From positions 84,971,178-85,035,177 of the forward strand of contig CM050449.1 in assembly GCA_027563935.2 (NCBI GenBank): DNA of 64,000 bases, in the 5' to 3' direction. Source of the DNA: Costus lasius. Its lineage: Eukaryota > Streptophyta > Magnoliopsida > Zingiberales > Costaceae. Shown here piece by piece: positions 55,454 to 64,000 of the stretch. A program made the translations under genes and the position numbers. The notes below the pieces were generated by a model. That model worked only from the letters and a program-made list of their open reading frames with translations, searched no databases and was not told the DNA's origin. Position 1 is the stretch's first letter, and every line of letters starts with the position of its first letter.

Positions 55454-57123
55454 TGTCTAATTTAGCCTTGACAAGCCTCTATGGGAAAGGAATCGGTGGC
55501 TTGTATGCATGCGGTCCCACGTTGGGCCGCTCCTCTTCAGCTGGTTCAGGCGCCACCTGTGTTACATCTGACTGTGGTACCACAGGTTCGGTAGTCAACT
55601 CATCTATCCTGTCATCGATCAGCATCTTTGGGTCTTCAAGTTGCTTGCCACTCCGAGTGGAGATTGCATTGCAATGCTCCCTCGGGTTTACCTCTGGCTA
55701 CGATGGAAGCTTGCGTGGTGCTCTGGAAGACGTGCTAGCTTGCTGGGCTAGCTGACTCTCTAGTATTTTATTATGTGTCTCCAGGGAGTCCATCCTTGTC
55801 ATCATCATCTTCATCATGTCTGTAAGTCCTTCAAGTTGCTTGCTCAGATTTGAATCATTATTGGGCCTTGGCTATGGTGGTGGCGCATTGTAGTTCCTAG
55901 CTTAAAATCCTGGTCGTCTGAAATTATTCTTTTGGGGTTGCCTAAAGTTTCCTTGTGGGGGCTGGGCTTGTTGTGGTGGAACTTGTCCAGGTTGAATTGG
56001 TTGAGTTATTCGGTAAGAGAAATTTGGATGGTTGCGCCACCCTGGATTGTAGAAGTTGGAATAAGGGTTGTTATTAGAGTTGAAGTTTCCAACAGCATTC
56101 AGTTGCTCAGAGTTGATTGCAGCCATCTGTCCATTTCCTGCTGGACAATCTGCCCCTGCATGACCTACAACTCCATAGACCTCACAAGAAATAGAGTTAG
56201 TATCCATCGAATTAATAAACCAAGAATCAAGCTTTCTAGTCAGATTATCCACCTTAGCCGTAAGTGCAGTCAAAGAGTCAAGGTCATACTTACCTGACTT
56301 CTTGGTAGAAGTACCTCTCTTGGATGTCCATTGGTGATGGTTAATCGCCATGTCCTCGAGAAGGTTCATAGCATCCTCAACTCTCCTATTCATCAAAGCG
56401 CCTCCTACTGCAGCGTCCACTGTAAGGCTTGTGTTGTAATCCAAACCGCTGTAGAACGTTTGGATCAAAACCCAAGTCTCAACTCCGTGATGTGGACACA
56501 TCCTTTGGAGCTCTTTAAACCTCTCCTCAAGCTTCGTATAGGGATTCTCCATCTTTTTGCATGAAACTTGTTATCTGATTCCGCAATTGAATTGTCTTTG
56601 ATGGAGGGAAGTACTTGGAAAGAGAGGCTTGAGAAAGCTCTACCCATGTTCTTATCGAAGCAGCAGGTAGCGTGTGCAGCCAAGCTCTCGCTCTGTCCCT
56701 CAAAGAGAATGGAAATAGTCGCAACCTGATAGCATCAGCAGACACACCGTTAATTTTCAACATATCACAATATTCTAGAAAAATAGAGAGGTGCATGTTG
56801 GGGTCCTCAAGAGGAGAACCACCAAACTGGTTTTGTTGCAAAGTTGTTGGCCTCAACAGCGGACCTAGCAATTCCTGATTGAAAACCATAAGCATAGGGT
56901 GCAGAATAATCTTTCAATGTCATGTTGTTATAGTTGTTCCCCATTGGTTGTGGTACTCGTCATTGTTCACATCAAGCTAAATGTGCTCCATCTGATTTTT
57001 TCCTTCTGGATGGTTCATGACTTCTTTCTTCAGAATTTGTTTTTGCTTCCTTCTTGTCCTGAAGGTGCGCTCGATTTCTGGATCAATGTCAAAGAATGTA
57101 CCTGCCCTAGAACTTCTTCGCAT
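55454..57123 (-). pseudogene. Athila-like gag of element D
   Basis: It starts at ATG 57123 (MRRSSRAG, as in B). The N-terminus is eroded around 56900-57060. The capsid region carries NQFGGSPLEDPN, FSLRDRARAWL, YFPPSKT and a damaged YEA/WERFKEL join with a frame change near 56550. The YNTSLTVDAAVGG segment and the zinc knuckle follow at about 56190-56155. The knuckle reads CEVYGVVGHAGADC, so its second Cys is Tyr. The Pro/Gln/Asn-rich tail ends with NPREHCNAISTRSGK near 55650. Stops near 55900 and 55700 add to the damage. Confidence 0.85.
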
Positions 57124-57260
57124 AAAACTGTCAGTCAAAATTATAAAGTTCTAAGACAGCAAGTAAATAAAAAGAAAAAGAAAATAACAGTGCAGTAAAG
57201 AAAATCTAACATAAGGCCTAGTCTACCAATTCCCGGAAGTATACTAATATCGACCGTTGT

Positions 57261-57278
57261 TCCCCGGCAATGGCACCA
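57261..57278 (-). other. Primer binding site of element D (mutated)
   Basis: The minus strand reads TGGTGCCATTGCCGGGGA. Both differences from the tRNA-Asp-type site are at CpG positions. Confidence 0.85.
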
Positions 57279-57284
57279 AAAACT

Positions 57285-58044
57285 TGACACGTTCCGCAAG
57301 TGCACAGTTATGTCGAAGTAATATAAAAGACATCGAATCCCACAGAGAACAAGGTTAAGTACCAAAAAATCCAAGTCCTAATAGCTAGGCAAATCGAAAT
57401 TGGGTCTTGAAAGTAGAAATCGAAAGCAAGCAATCAATGCTACGATGGCAGGGATTAAATACGAGAGAGATATCGGGGCTTTGGTTTTCACCACGATGAC
57501 TACTTCAATCGCACAAGGCAGATGTCGGTTATTTGGATTATTGATTTTGCACAAGGAATCTAACCCTAAGGTACAAGGTGCCCCCTCTCGAGTGTACACC
57601 CCAGTGTTCGGCTTAGATCGACCTCCTACTCTCGCGGTGGATCATTTTAAAATGAACCCAATGGGTTCTATGGCAGATTATAAAACCCTCGAGGAGACCA
57701 AGCACTCTCGTGTTGGGGTCTCACAAGTTTTACTAAGGGATTCCACCCTTATGATCCTTCTCTCGATATGAATCGTAACGGCTAACACGTGAAAGTACTC
57801 AGCCAAGGTAAGATCATGAAATAAACACTTCAAAGTAAAATATGCTCACAACACAATCCAAATAACAGAATAAAGATAAAGTTTGCGATTAAATTCATCA
57901 ACGGGTTTCAACCAAGCCCCGAAATAGGGTTTACGCTACAATCGTCATTGAAACGTTCAAAATCTCTCTTTTAATGGAAAGAAAAGTACAAGGACATGAA
58001 TTTGAGAGGAAGAAGACGATGAACCGAAGGAATCCTGAAGAAAC
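57285..58044 (-). repeat. 5' LTR of element D, truncated
   Basis: It aligns with 48128 to about 48885 and then stops, losing the palindrome array, TATA box and U3. The element therefore lacks its own promoter. Confidence 0.85.
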
Positions 58045-58103
58045 ATGGTGGAAGAGTACAAGGACACGCTACAATCGTCATTGAAACGTTCAAAATCTCT
58101 CTT
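58045..58103. repeat. Rearranged junction with a 36-bp duplication
   Basis: 58068-58103 repeats 57935-57970 exactly or nearly so (GCTACAATCGTCATTG...). It is placed between the truncated LTR and copia F, as if copied during break repair. Confidence 0.75.
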
Positions 58104-59888
58104 AGTTGGAATGTTATTCAGTATCAGAGAAGCTCTCTCTTGTGCATGACCCCATAAGTAAGGTGGAAGAGTTGCATGGCTCATCATACATCGAACAATA
58201 TCGAGCAAGATTCAATTTCTCCTCTCATACAGACCATTCATTGTGGTATTCTTAGATGAGTGAGTTGAGATAGAATCTCACACTCTCTCAGATAGTCATT
58301 AAACTCATGGCTCAAGTATTCTCTGCCTCAATCTGATCAAAGAGCCTTAATAGATCTTCCGAGCTAGTTCTCTACTTCATGTCTAAACTCCTTCTATTTC
58401 TCAACGGATTTAGACTTATGTCTCATCAAATTGACATAATAATATATACTAAAATCATCACTAAGCATGACGAAGTAGTGTACCCTCCTCTAGCTTGCTT
58501 ATTGAATGGTCCACACATATCACTGTGTATAAGAACCAATAAGCCTTTTGCTCTCTCACCTAACCTGGTGAAGGGTGCTTTTGTCATCTTCCCTAATAAA
58601 TAAGGCTCACATATATCAAACTCCTCAATGGAGGTTGAGTCCAATAATCCATTTGCATGAAGTTGTTGAAAGTGATTCTTATTTATATGGGCTGCTCAAC
58701 AATGCCATTGGTACTTACCGATAGGTCCACTCAGTTTGATCTTCTTGTTATTTATATTACAAATAGAACAATTCATGTCTAGGACATACAATGCATTATA
58801 TAAAATAGGTTTACCATAAAATATATTTGCAAAAGAAAAAAAATAGACATCCTCTTTTATTTCAAATATAAAACCTTTCCTCTCTAGTGCAGGGATGGAT
58901 ACATTATTTTTTCATAACAGAAGGTACAAAATAGCAATGCTCAAGTTCTAATAAAAGTCCATAAGGTAGGGAGAGAGTGAGATATTTTATAGCAATGAAA
59001 ACAACATGTGCTCCATTTCCATCTCATAGGTCTATCTCTCTAGGCCGCACCGCTCTACATATCATGAGCCCCTGCATATATATACAAATATTCACTCCAC
59101 ATATAGAATCCAATACCCATGATGTAGAAGTAGAAATATTGAAAGAACCTATGTTCCTTCACCATTTTCATCTTCTTTTTCAGTGCTGTGGTATAACCCA
59201 TAGCATTGCCCTTGGCACGTGCCTTACCTTTCTTCTTTCTCTTATTAGTCACAGGGACCATAAGAATAGAATGGGCTTTGGTCTTAACCATCTCCCGCTT
59301 GGTCGACTGGAGCATATTCAACAGTTCCTCCTTAGTGCATTCAATATGGTTCATGTTGAAATTTATAATAAAGGGATTGAAGCTAGAAGGAAAAGACTAT
59401 AGAATAAGATTCGTGCCTAAGTCTTGGTCTATTAGGTGCCCAATCTTCGAAGATGATTCCAATACCCAATTATCTTGAGTACATGGGGTCCTACTAGAGA
59501 ACCCTTAGTCAGTGCGCACTGAAAAGCCACTTTGGCGGTCTCATATCTCTCAGTTCTAGTTTATGCCTCGAACATCTTGTTCATATGTGTTATGATCTGA
59601 AACGCATTCTGCTCCTCATGCTACACCTGAAGTTCAAGTGACATAGTGTCCAACATAAGAGATGCCACCTCCAAAGACTCATCTTGATGATTTCGAAAAA
59701 CATCTCTCTCATCCACATGGGCTGTAGATAGTAGCGGTGAAGGAAGAGGCTGCTCTAGGACATATAACTTCTTCTTGTGCTTGAGAACAATCCTCAAGTT
59801 TTGATACCATTCCATGAAGTTGGTTCCTACCAACTTATCCTTCTCAAGGATAGATTGCAACGTCAATTTGCTATACTTCGTAGCCATT
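58104..59888 (-). pseudogene. Decayed copia gag-protease-integrase, copy F
   Basis: It starts at ATG 59888 (MATKYSKLTLQSILEKDKL). Gag text resembles elements 1 and 2 (LVGTNFMEWYQNLRIVL). A basic stretch and protease remnant follow near 59090-59350, then integrase pieces: CEPYLLGKMTKAPF, LIHSDMCGPFNKQARGGY and the SHATLPPYLWGHA segment near 58150. D's junction cuts it off there, so RT and RNase H are absent. Multiple frameshifts and stops. It is a distant relative of elements 1 and 2, and of F' at 14580-15087. Confidence 0.85.
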
Positions 59889-60385
59889 TGATCTATATGA
59901 TAAGCAGATTAGTTCTACTATCAAATCATTTAATCTCGACTTATATTAAATGAATATGACTACCACTAATTTTATTGAATTGACAGCCCTCTTAAGTCAA
60001 TATCAGAAATGACAGAGATTTCCTAGTGAGTTGGGACCCTTATTTCACATGAGGCTTCACGTCCCACAAGGGTGGGATGAGGTTCACAAAGTGATTCATG
60101 CTTCGCAATGTGGGCACGCTAGCCAATTGCGCTTGATAATTTCCCTTATTGGGATGGTTTAGATCTTCATGTCCAACGAGGGCTAGATACAGCACAAAGC
60201 TAAAACTTCTCAACGCTACCTCTAGAATTTCATCATCTAGCCTAATCCACATATGAACAAACTACTCAAGCTTAACCTAACCGTTATGTGTAGGGCCAAT
60301 GTGTTGTGAAGGTGCGCCCACGTTTTGAGTGGACTAGGGAAACAAATTGTCACACACGTCTTCTAAAGATAAGTGGGTGTGTCCC
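59889..60385 (-). other. 5' leader of copia F
   Basis: Non-coding. It matches F' at 34583-34699 and is loosely similar to the leaders of elements 1 and 2 (GATAAGTGGGTGTGTCCCA versus GATAGATGGGCGTGCCCA). No primer site or LTR follows; unit H begins instead. Confidence 0.65.
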
Positions 60386-60544
60386 ATTGGATCGGTTACG
60401 AGCAGGAAGGATGTTTGTGTGTAAGCTCATAAGGCCTTTACTTGCCTATTATTTAACTATTTTTCAAATCTTGGAATAAGTAAATTTTAGTTTCCATACT
60501 TACAAAATACAAAATTAGTTTTCAAAACACATTGTTTACATGTT

Positions 60545-60650
60545 AGCCCATCACGTGCATTCCCACCCTACATCAGCTTTGCATCAGAGCTAGCCAATCA
60601 CGTGCATTCCCACCCTACATCAGATTTATTTTTATTATACCTATATATTT
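60545..60650 (+). promoter_or_regulatory. H promoter: two CACGTG repeats and TATA box
   Basis: Two 32-bp direct repeats (60545-60576, 60592-60623), each with TCACGTGCATTCCCACCC, so each has a G-box CACGTG. CTATATATTT follows at 60641 and an ATG at 60687. Copy 1 has lost both CACGTG cores (CACATG). Confidence 0.6.
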
Positions 60651-60686
60651 GAACACAATTTCCAAAAGGTACACTTTAAGCCATCG

Positions 60687-61690
60687 ATGCCTAAGGAGTT
60701 AAGAGCCACTAACAGTAACGGGCATATAGAGAATCTTAACCCAAGTTGTAAGCCATCCATTCACCTGGTTAGGCGTAAAGAAAGTTATTCTAAATCCATT
60801 GGATCCTAGCCCTCTAAACCCTTTGAACCTACTCAGCCTAACCCTAAGGAACCACCAAAAGGCACCCTTAGCAGTGAACCAATCTAAGGATTCTCCTTGA
60901 TGCTTAGATGACCCATTAGGATTTAATAAGACATAGGGAAACCTTAGCCTAAGGTAGAGCTTCCTAAGAAAACCCTAGGATCGTATCTAGACCCTTTTGA
61001 GTGTCCTAAGCTAGGAGTTGACCTAAATCTTAGGCACTCTAGCCTGTCTTTTGACTTAGGAGTTTTAGCTCCTCACCCACTGAACTTTAGGTCCTATATT
61101 TTAGAATTTACTTCCAAAACTTCAGATTTAAGTAACATTCAAAATGACATTGCTTTACTTCCCCTACATGATGTTGAGTATATTGACTTTATAATACCTA
61201 GCCATCTTAGTAACACTAAGAACCATTATCCCATGTGTTCTAATAAGCATGACTGAGAAAGGTATTCTAATGTAGAAGACCCTGAACAAATAGGACTACT
61301 TTTGGAGCATAGGACCTAGTAATGGTATGAAAAGACTGGAAGCTATGATGTTGTTTTTTCCCTTAATAAATTGCTAGATTTTTTGGACCCTGCCTTTTAT
61401 TATATGGAGGACCCCACACCATATCAATCTTAGTCCACCCATCATAAAGGCCCCATTAGTGAACATACAAGTGAGACTATCCTTGAGGACCATACCTAAT
61501 TCACCCTTGGTGAGGTATAGTTCTTCTACCCAGTCAAGTATGCAAGGTTGACTCCCCGAGGAAGTGCTCACCTTGGCCGCTCCTGCACTCCCCTACTGAT
61601 GCAAGGACAATTCTCTAGAGTAGAATTTTTCCAACCTGGAGAGAGTTGATGGAGGCAGAGGCCATAAACCCCAGAGGGACAATTGGGACT
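60687..61690 (+). pseudogene. Unrecognised decayed gene H, copy 2
   Basis: From ATG 60687 (MPKELRATNSNG) a single frame runs without a frameshift for about 800 bp through about ten stops. Recognisable text includes GHIENLNPSCKPSIHL, KPFEPTQPNPKEPPKG, LGSYLDPFECPKLGV, DLGVLAPHPLNFRSYIL, ALLPLHDVEYIDFIIPSHL, DPEQIGLLLEHRT and SLNKLLDFLDP. The last part, to about 61690, shifts frame. The N-terminus is Pro/Lys-rich and the middle Leu-rich, with no motif I recognise. Conservation with copy 1 at residue level supports past coding. It could be an accessory retroelement protein or a captured host gene. Confidence 0.55.
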
Positions 61691-61930
61691 TAAGCCCCAC
61701 CAACCCATGGCTACCTTCTAAGTCCCTACCCTGCATATCATGCATCATCATAGGCTACTAGCAATCATAAACTTCATTTAAAGTCGCTATAGACAACCTA
61801 CTCACATGCTAGAGTAAGCTAGCTAGCTCACTCTAATAATCTAGTTCCATAAATGGAAAGTTGGTTTCCAACTAGTTCCACTTGAAGACATTGAGTTGAT
61901 GACCTCCACACTCACTTGCCATAAAAGTTA

Positions 61931-63056
61931 GCGTGCACCAACCATGGATAATTCATCCACATCATCACCATGCGCCAAAATAAGGAATTCCTGAAAGGAT
62001 AAAATTCAAATTGCAATTAATGCCACCATTCATGATCCACCAATCAAGTGATTGATGATTGAAGCAATAAATGTCAAAATTCCTTTCACACCAAGGAATT
62101 TTGAATTAAAGGAAGGCTAGTCATTCATCATCATCAGAGGAATGATTTAATAATTTTAAAGCACCCTCAAAGCTACATTCGCCCAAAGAAGAGGGAAGAT
62201 TCAAAGAACCAACATACAAGGCAATCCACTCACGAGGAAAGGAGCTAGGCAACAATTAATGTTGATTTTTCTTTTCCATTTCTTTTTGTAAACATTAAGG
62301 GGGAAAATGTGTCTTCTACCCACCCTTAGTCCTATCTACAAAAGCTTGTAATGCATCATTCATGACATAGTGCAATTGACGAGTTGTTTCCTACAAAATC
62401 CTTGGACTTGGATCTATTTCTCCCACTTTCTCCTCTCTAGCTGAATTTCTTCTCATCTTCTCATGACATTATCTTCACCTTCTCGAAAGCTTATTCTCTT
62501 CAAAAATCAACAAACATCCCAATGGCTCAAAGGGCACAAATCTAATAAAGAAAATCTCCATGGTGCAAATACAAAGAGAAGACCCCGCTAAGTTATTCAC
62601 ATTGTCTCTTCTTAAATTTATTATTATGATTTTACTTGCAATCACTTCTTCCTCTCAATAGGTATTGGCACTAGGCTATTTGTTGGGAAATCATCAAGAG
62701 TAAGGTCTTCATCCATTACTTGCACAAGAAAAGCAAGGATGCTGAAACTTCAAAGATGCGATGTCCATGGCTTCAACAACAAGTATTCTTGCTAAGTTCT
62801 CTAACTCAATGAGTGAAAATATATCCTTTTGGTTTCAACAACTCTCTTACTACACTCTTCTTGTTTCATGTAGGAAATTGGTTCAAGCGTATTATTAATA
62901 AAGTGGTGATCTCTTGAAGACGTGCACACGTTCTTCCCCCTCTCTAAATAATCTTAAAATTGTTCAGATAGAGAATTTGATGGCTTAACCTCCCTCTTAA
63001 CCTATTTTATTGTAAAGGACTATTATTTGACATTAAAAGCCACCCATGCTTGTACG
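61931..63056 (+). other. Unassigned intergenic or element sequence
   Basis: No credible coding frame. The sequence around 62270-62600 (AACATTAAGGGGGAAAATG, CTATCTACAAAAGCTTG, pyrimidine-rich tract) looks like the promoter side of an LTR on the plus strand. I find no partner or boundary in the window. Confidence 0.3.
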
Positions 63057-63235
63057 GGTTTGTTGTAAGGACGGCGTGTAAGCTCATAGGGCCCTACTTG
63101 CCTATTGTACAAAACACAAAAACACTAATTTTCAAATCTTGTTAAAAGCAAATTTTGGTATCCATACAAAATAGAAAAATATTTCTCAAAATGCGTTTGC
63201 TTGTAAGCCCATCTCATGTATTCCCACCCCACATC
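63057..63235 (+). repeat. Third fragment of the H upstream region
   Basis: GTGTAAGCTCATAGGGCCC, TACTTGCCTATTG and GTAAGCCCATCTCATGTATT match the H promoter regions at 60420-60576. It breaks off inside the first CACGTG-type repeat at CACATCA, where LTR-like sequence begins. No gene follows. Confidence 0.6.
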
Positions 63236-64000
63236 ATTAAGACTAAGTCGTCCATCAAATTTTATATAACTCGGAGCTTCATAGAAATTATGGCCCACTT
63301 GTAAAATCTATCATAACCATAATTTTTAGAAGAGCATAGAAGAAATCATGGCCGGGTCATGATGGTTGTCATGGCCATGAAGTCCTCATTTTTTAAATTG
63401 TAGATACTAGAAATCATGGCCCACATGTGATTTTTGTCATGACCATAATCCTTTTGGGATGCTTTCTCATATTTAGATAAAAGACATCACGACTCACCTA
63501 TGAAATTTGTCATGGTTGTGATCCTGTCTAGCCAACTTCGTAGAAACCCAAAGAAAGAATCATGGCCTGCTAATAAAATTGGTTATGCAAAGATTCTTCT
63601 CGCTAGCTGTGACACCTTCATTTTCTTACAGGAATTGGTTTGTTCTTGAAATAAATTTTAAGGGAAACATATATGAAAGGTCCTTAACATATTTATGAAG
63701 TATTTGGAATGCTTTTGGGGAGTATTTTGGGCCAAGCAATGAGAAGGATGACTACATGGGAGATTGCACCAAACACCTTTGTTCAGAGGCTTAGATATGT
63801 GCTTTCTTCATTGATTCTGTTGTTGATAAATCCTCATTTCATATACATTTTGCTAATTTGGTTTTCCATTGTAGTTAATTATAAGGGATTTGGTTGTTCA
63901 AACAATGTAGGCGATGGCATAAATATTATTCAACGACAAGGGCATAGCCCATTAGATATTTTTATGAATTAAAATTATGTTTTTCCTCTTTAATATAACA
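63236..64000 (+). repeat. Heavily decayed Athila-type LTR, cut by window end
   Basis: It begins with CCATCAAATTTTATATAACTCGG, the decayed box (kept to its core CATCAAATTT), then four to five units with ATCATGGCC and GTCATGGCCATGA in place of CACGG arms. GGGCATAGCCCA near 63942 matches GGGCGTAGCCCA of LTR C. CpG is nearly absent. Confidence 0.5.

Larger units (their letters stand above)
48128..58044 (-). mobile_element. Athila-like element D, internally deleted
   Basis: Minus strand. 5' LTR 57285 to about 58044 (truncated), primer site, gag, protease fused to an integrase tail, GGGAGG hairpin, spacer, inserted element E, end of the Athila ORF-1-like gene, 3' region with paired stem-loops, 3' LTR 48128-49615. 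RT, RNase H and the integrase core are deleted. LTRs differ by roughly 8 percent over the first 230 bases, mostly transitions. Confidence 0.85.
60386..61930 (+). mobile_element. Unit H, copy 2 (promoter plus decayed gene)
   Basis: The fuller copy of a plus-strand transcription-like unit, next to copia F leader as copy 1 is next to F'. It has a promoter-like region, a gene-like frame, then AAGCTAGCTAGCT and a shared 3' segment ending ACTTGCCATAAAAG. Neither LTRs nor terminal inverted repeats were found. It may be a captured gene carried by copia F, or both copies may come from one duplication. Confidence 0.5.

Noticed and set aside
60687..61690. H as a copia or gypsy gag
   Set aside because: No zinc knuckle, capsid motif or flanking protease; orientation is opposite to copia F.
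63709..63972. 87-codon ORF near the right end
   Set aside because: It lies in a decayed LTR-like region; the hydrophobic composition reflects T-rich DNA and no homology is apparent.

Overview
The window is nuclear DNA of a flowering plant. It is almost entirely nested LTR retrotransposons, and I see no intact host gene. The evidence is Ty1/copia gag-pol reading frames with initiator-Met-type primer binding sites, Ty3/gypsy elements of the Athila type (tRNA-Asp-type primer sites TGGCGCC..., Athila-like gag and protease, an Athila ORF-1-like downstream frame), and large CpG-depleted LTRs. The species cannot be named from this sequence.

Layout, left to right. 1-755 is the edge of an LTR (X) inserted in the reverse transcriptase (RT) of minus-strand Athila-like element B (756-14579). 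B is also split by copia element 1 (1170-10084), which is complete, flanked by the 5-bp duplication GGGCT, and carries a 1293-codon open gag-pol. B's right LTR ends at 14579 inside an older decayed copia (F', 14580-15087). F' continues as a short leader piece at 34583-34699. Plus-strand Athila-like element A (15088-34582) sits in F' and itself contains copia element 2 (20233-29393, duplication TATGG, same family as element 1, broken gag-pol). Plus-strand Athila-like element C is 34700-44977. Then come a decayed non-LTR-like transcription unit of unknown origin (H copy 1, 44983-46470), a lone plus-strand Athila-type LTR (G, 46471 to about 47750), and a scrap of Athila gag. Minus-strand Athila-like element D (48128 to about 58044) contains the 5' part of another gypsy element (E, 51268-54069). 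The right end holds a second decayed copia F copy (58104-60385), a second copy of H (60386-61930), about 1.1 kb I cannot assign, a third fragment of H's promoter region (63057-63235), and a heavily decayed Athila-type LTR.

How the parts fit. Copia elements 1 and 2 are young: by eye their LTR pairs differ at about 10 of 1684 and 4 of 1737 positions. Elements A, C and D all keep gag, protease, a tRNA-Asp-type primer site and a downstream Athila ORF-1-like region, but lack RT and RNase H. A and C also lack integrase, and D keeps only an integrase C-terminal tail. They look like gag-protease elements that need RT and integrase in trans. Only B preserves any gypsy RT.

The strongest unexplained structure is a shared LTR architecture. 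A conserved box ending in CAAATTTGGG is followed by an array of short inverted repeats. The array's sequence differs between elements, its pairing is kept, and it reappears in the spacer just before the downstream ORF. Conserved paired stem-loops in the 3' untranslated regions of A and D, and a duplicated palindrome in the copia leaders, also show compensatory base changes.
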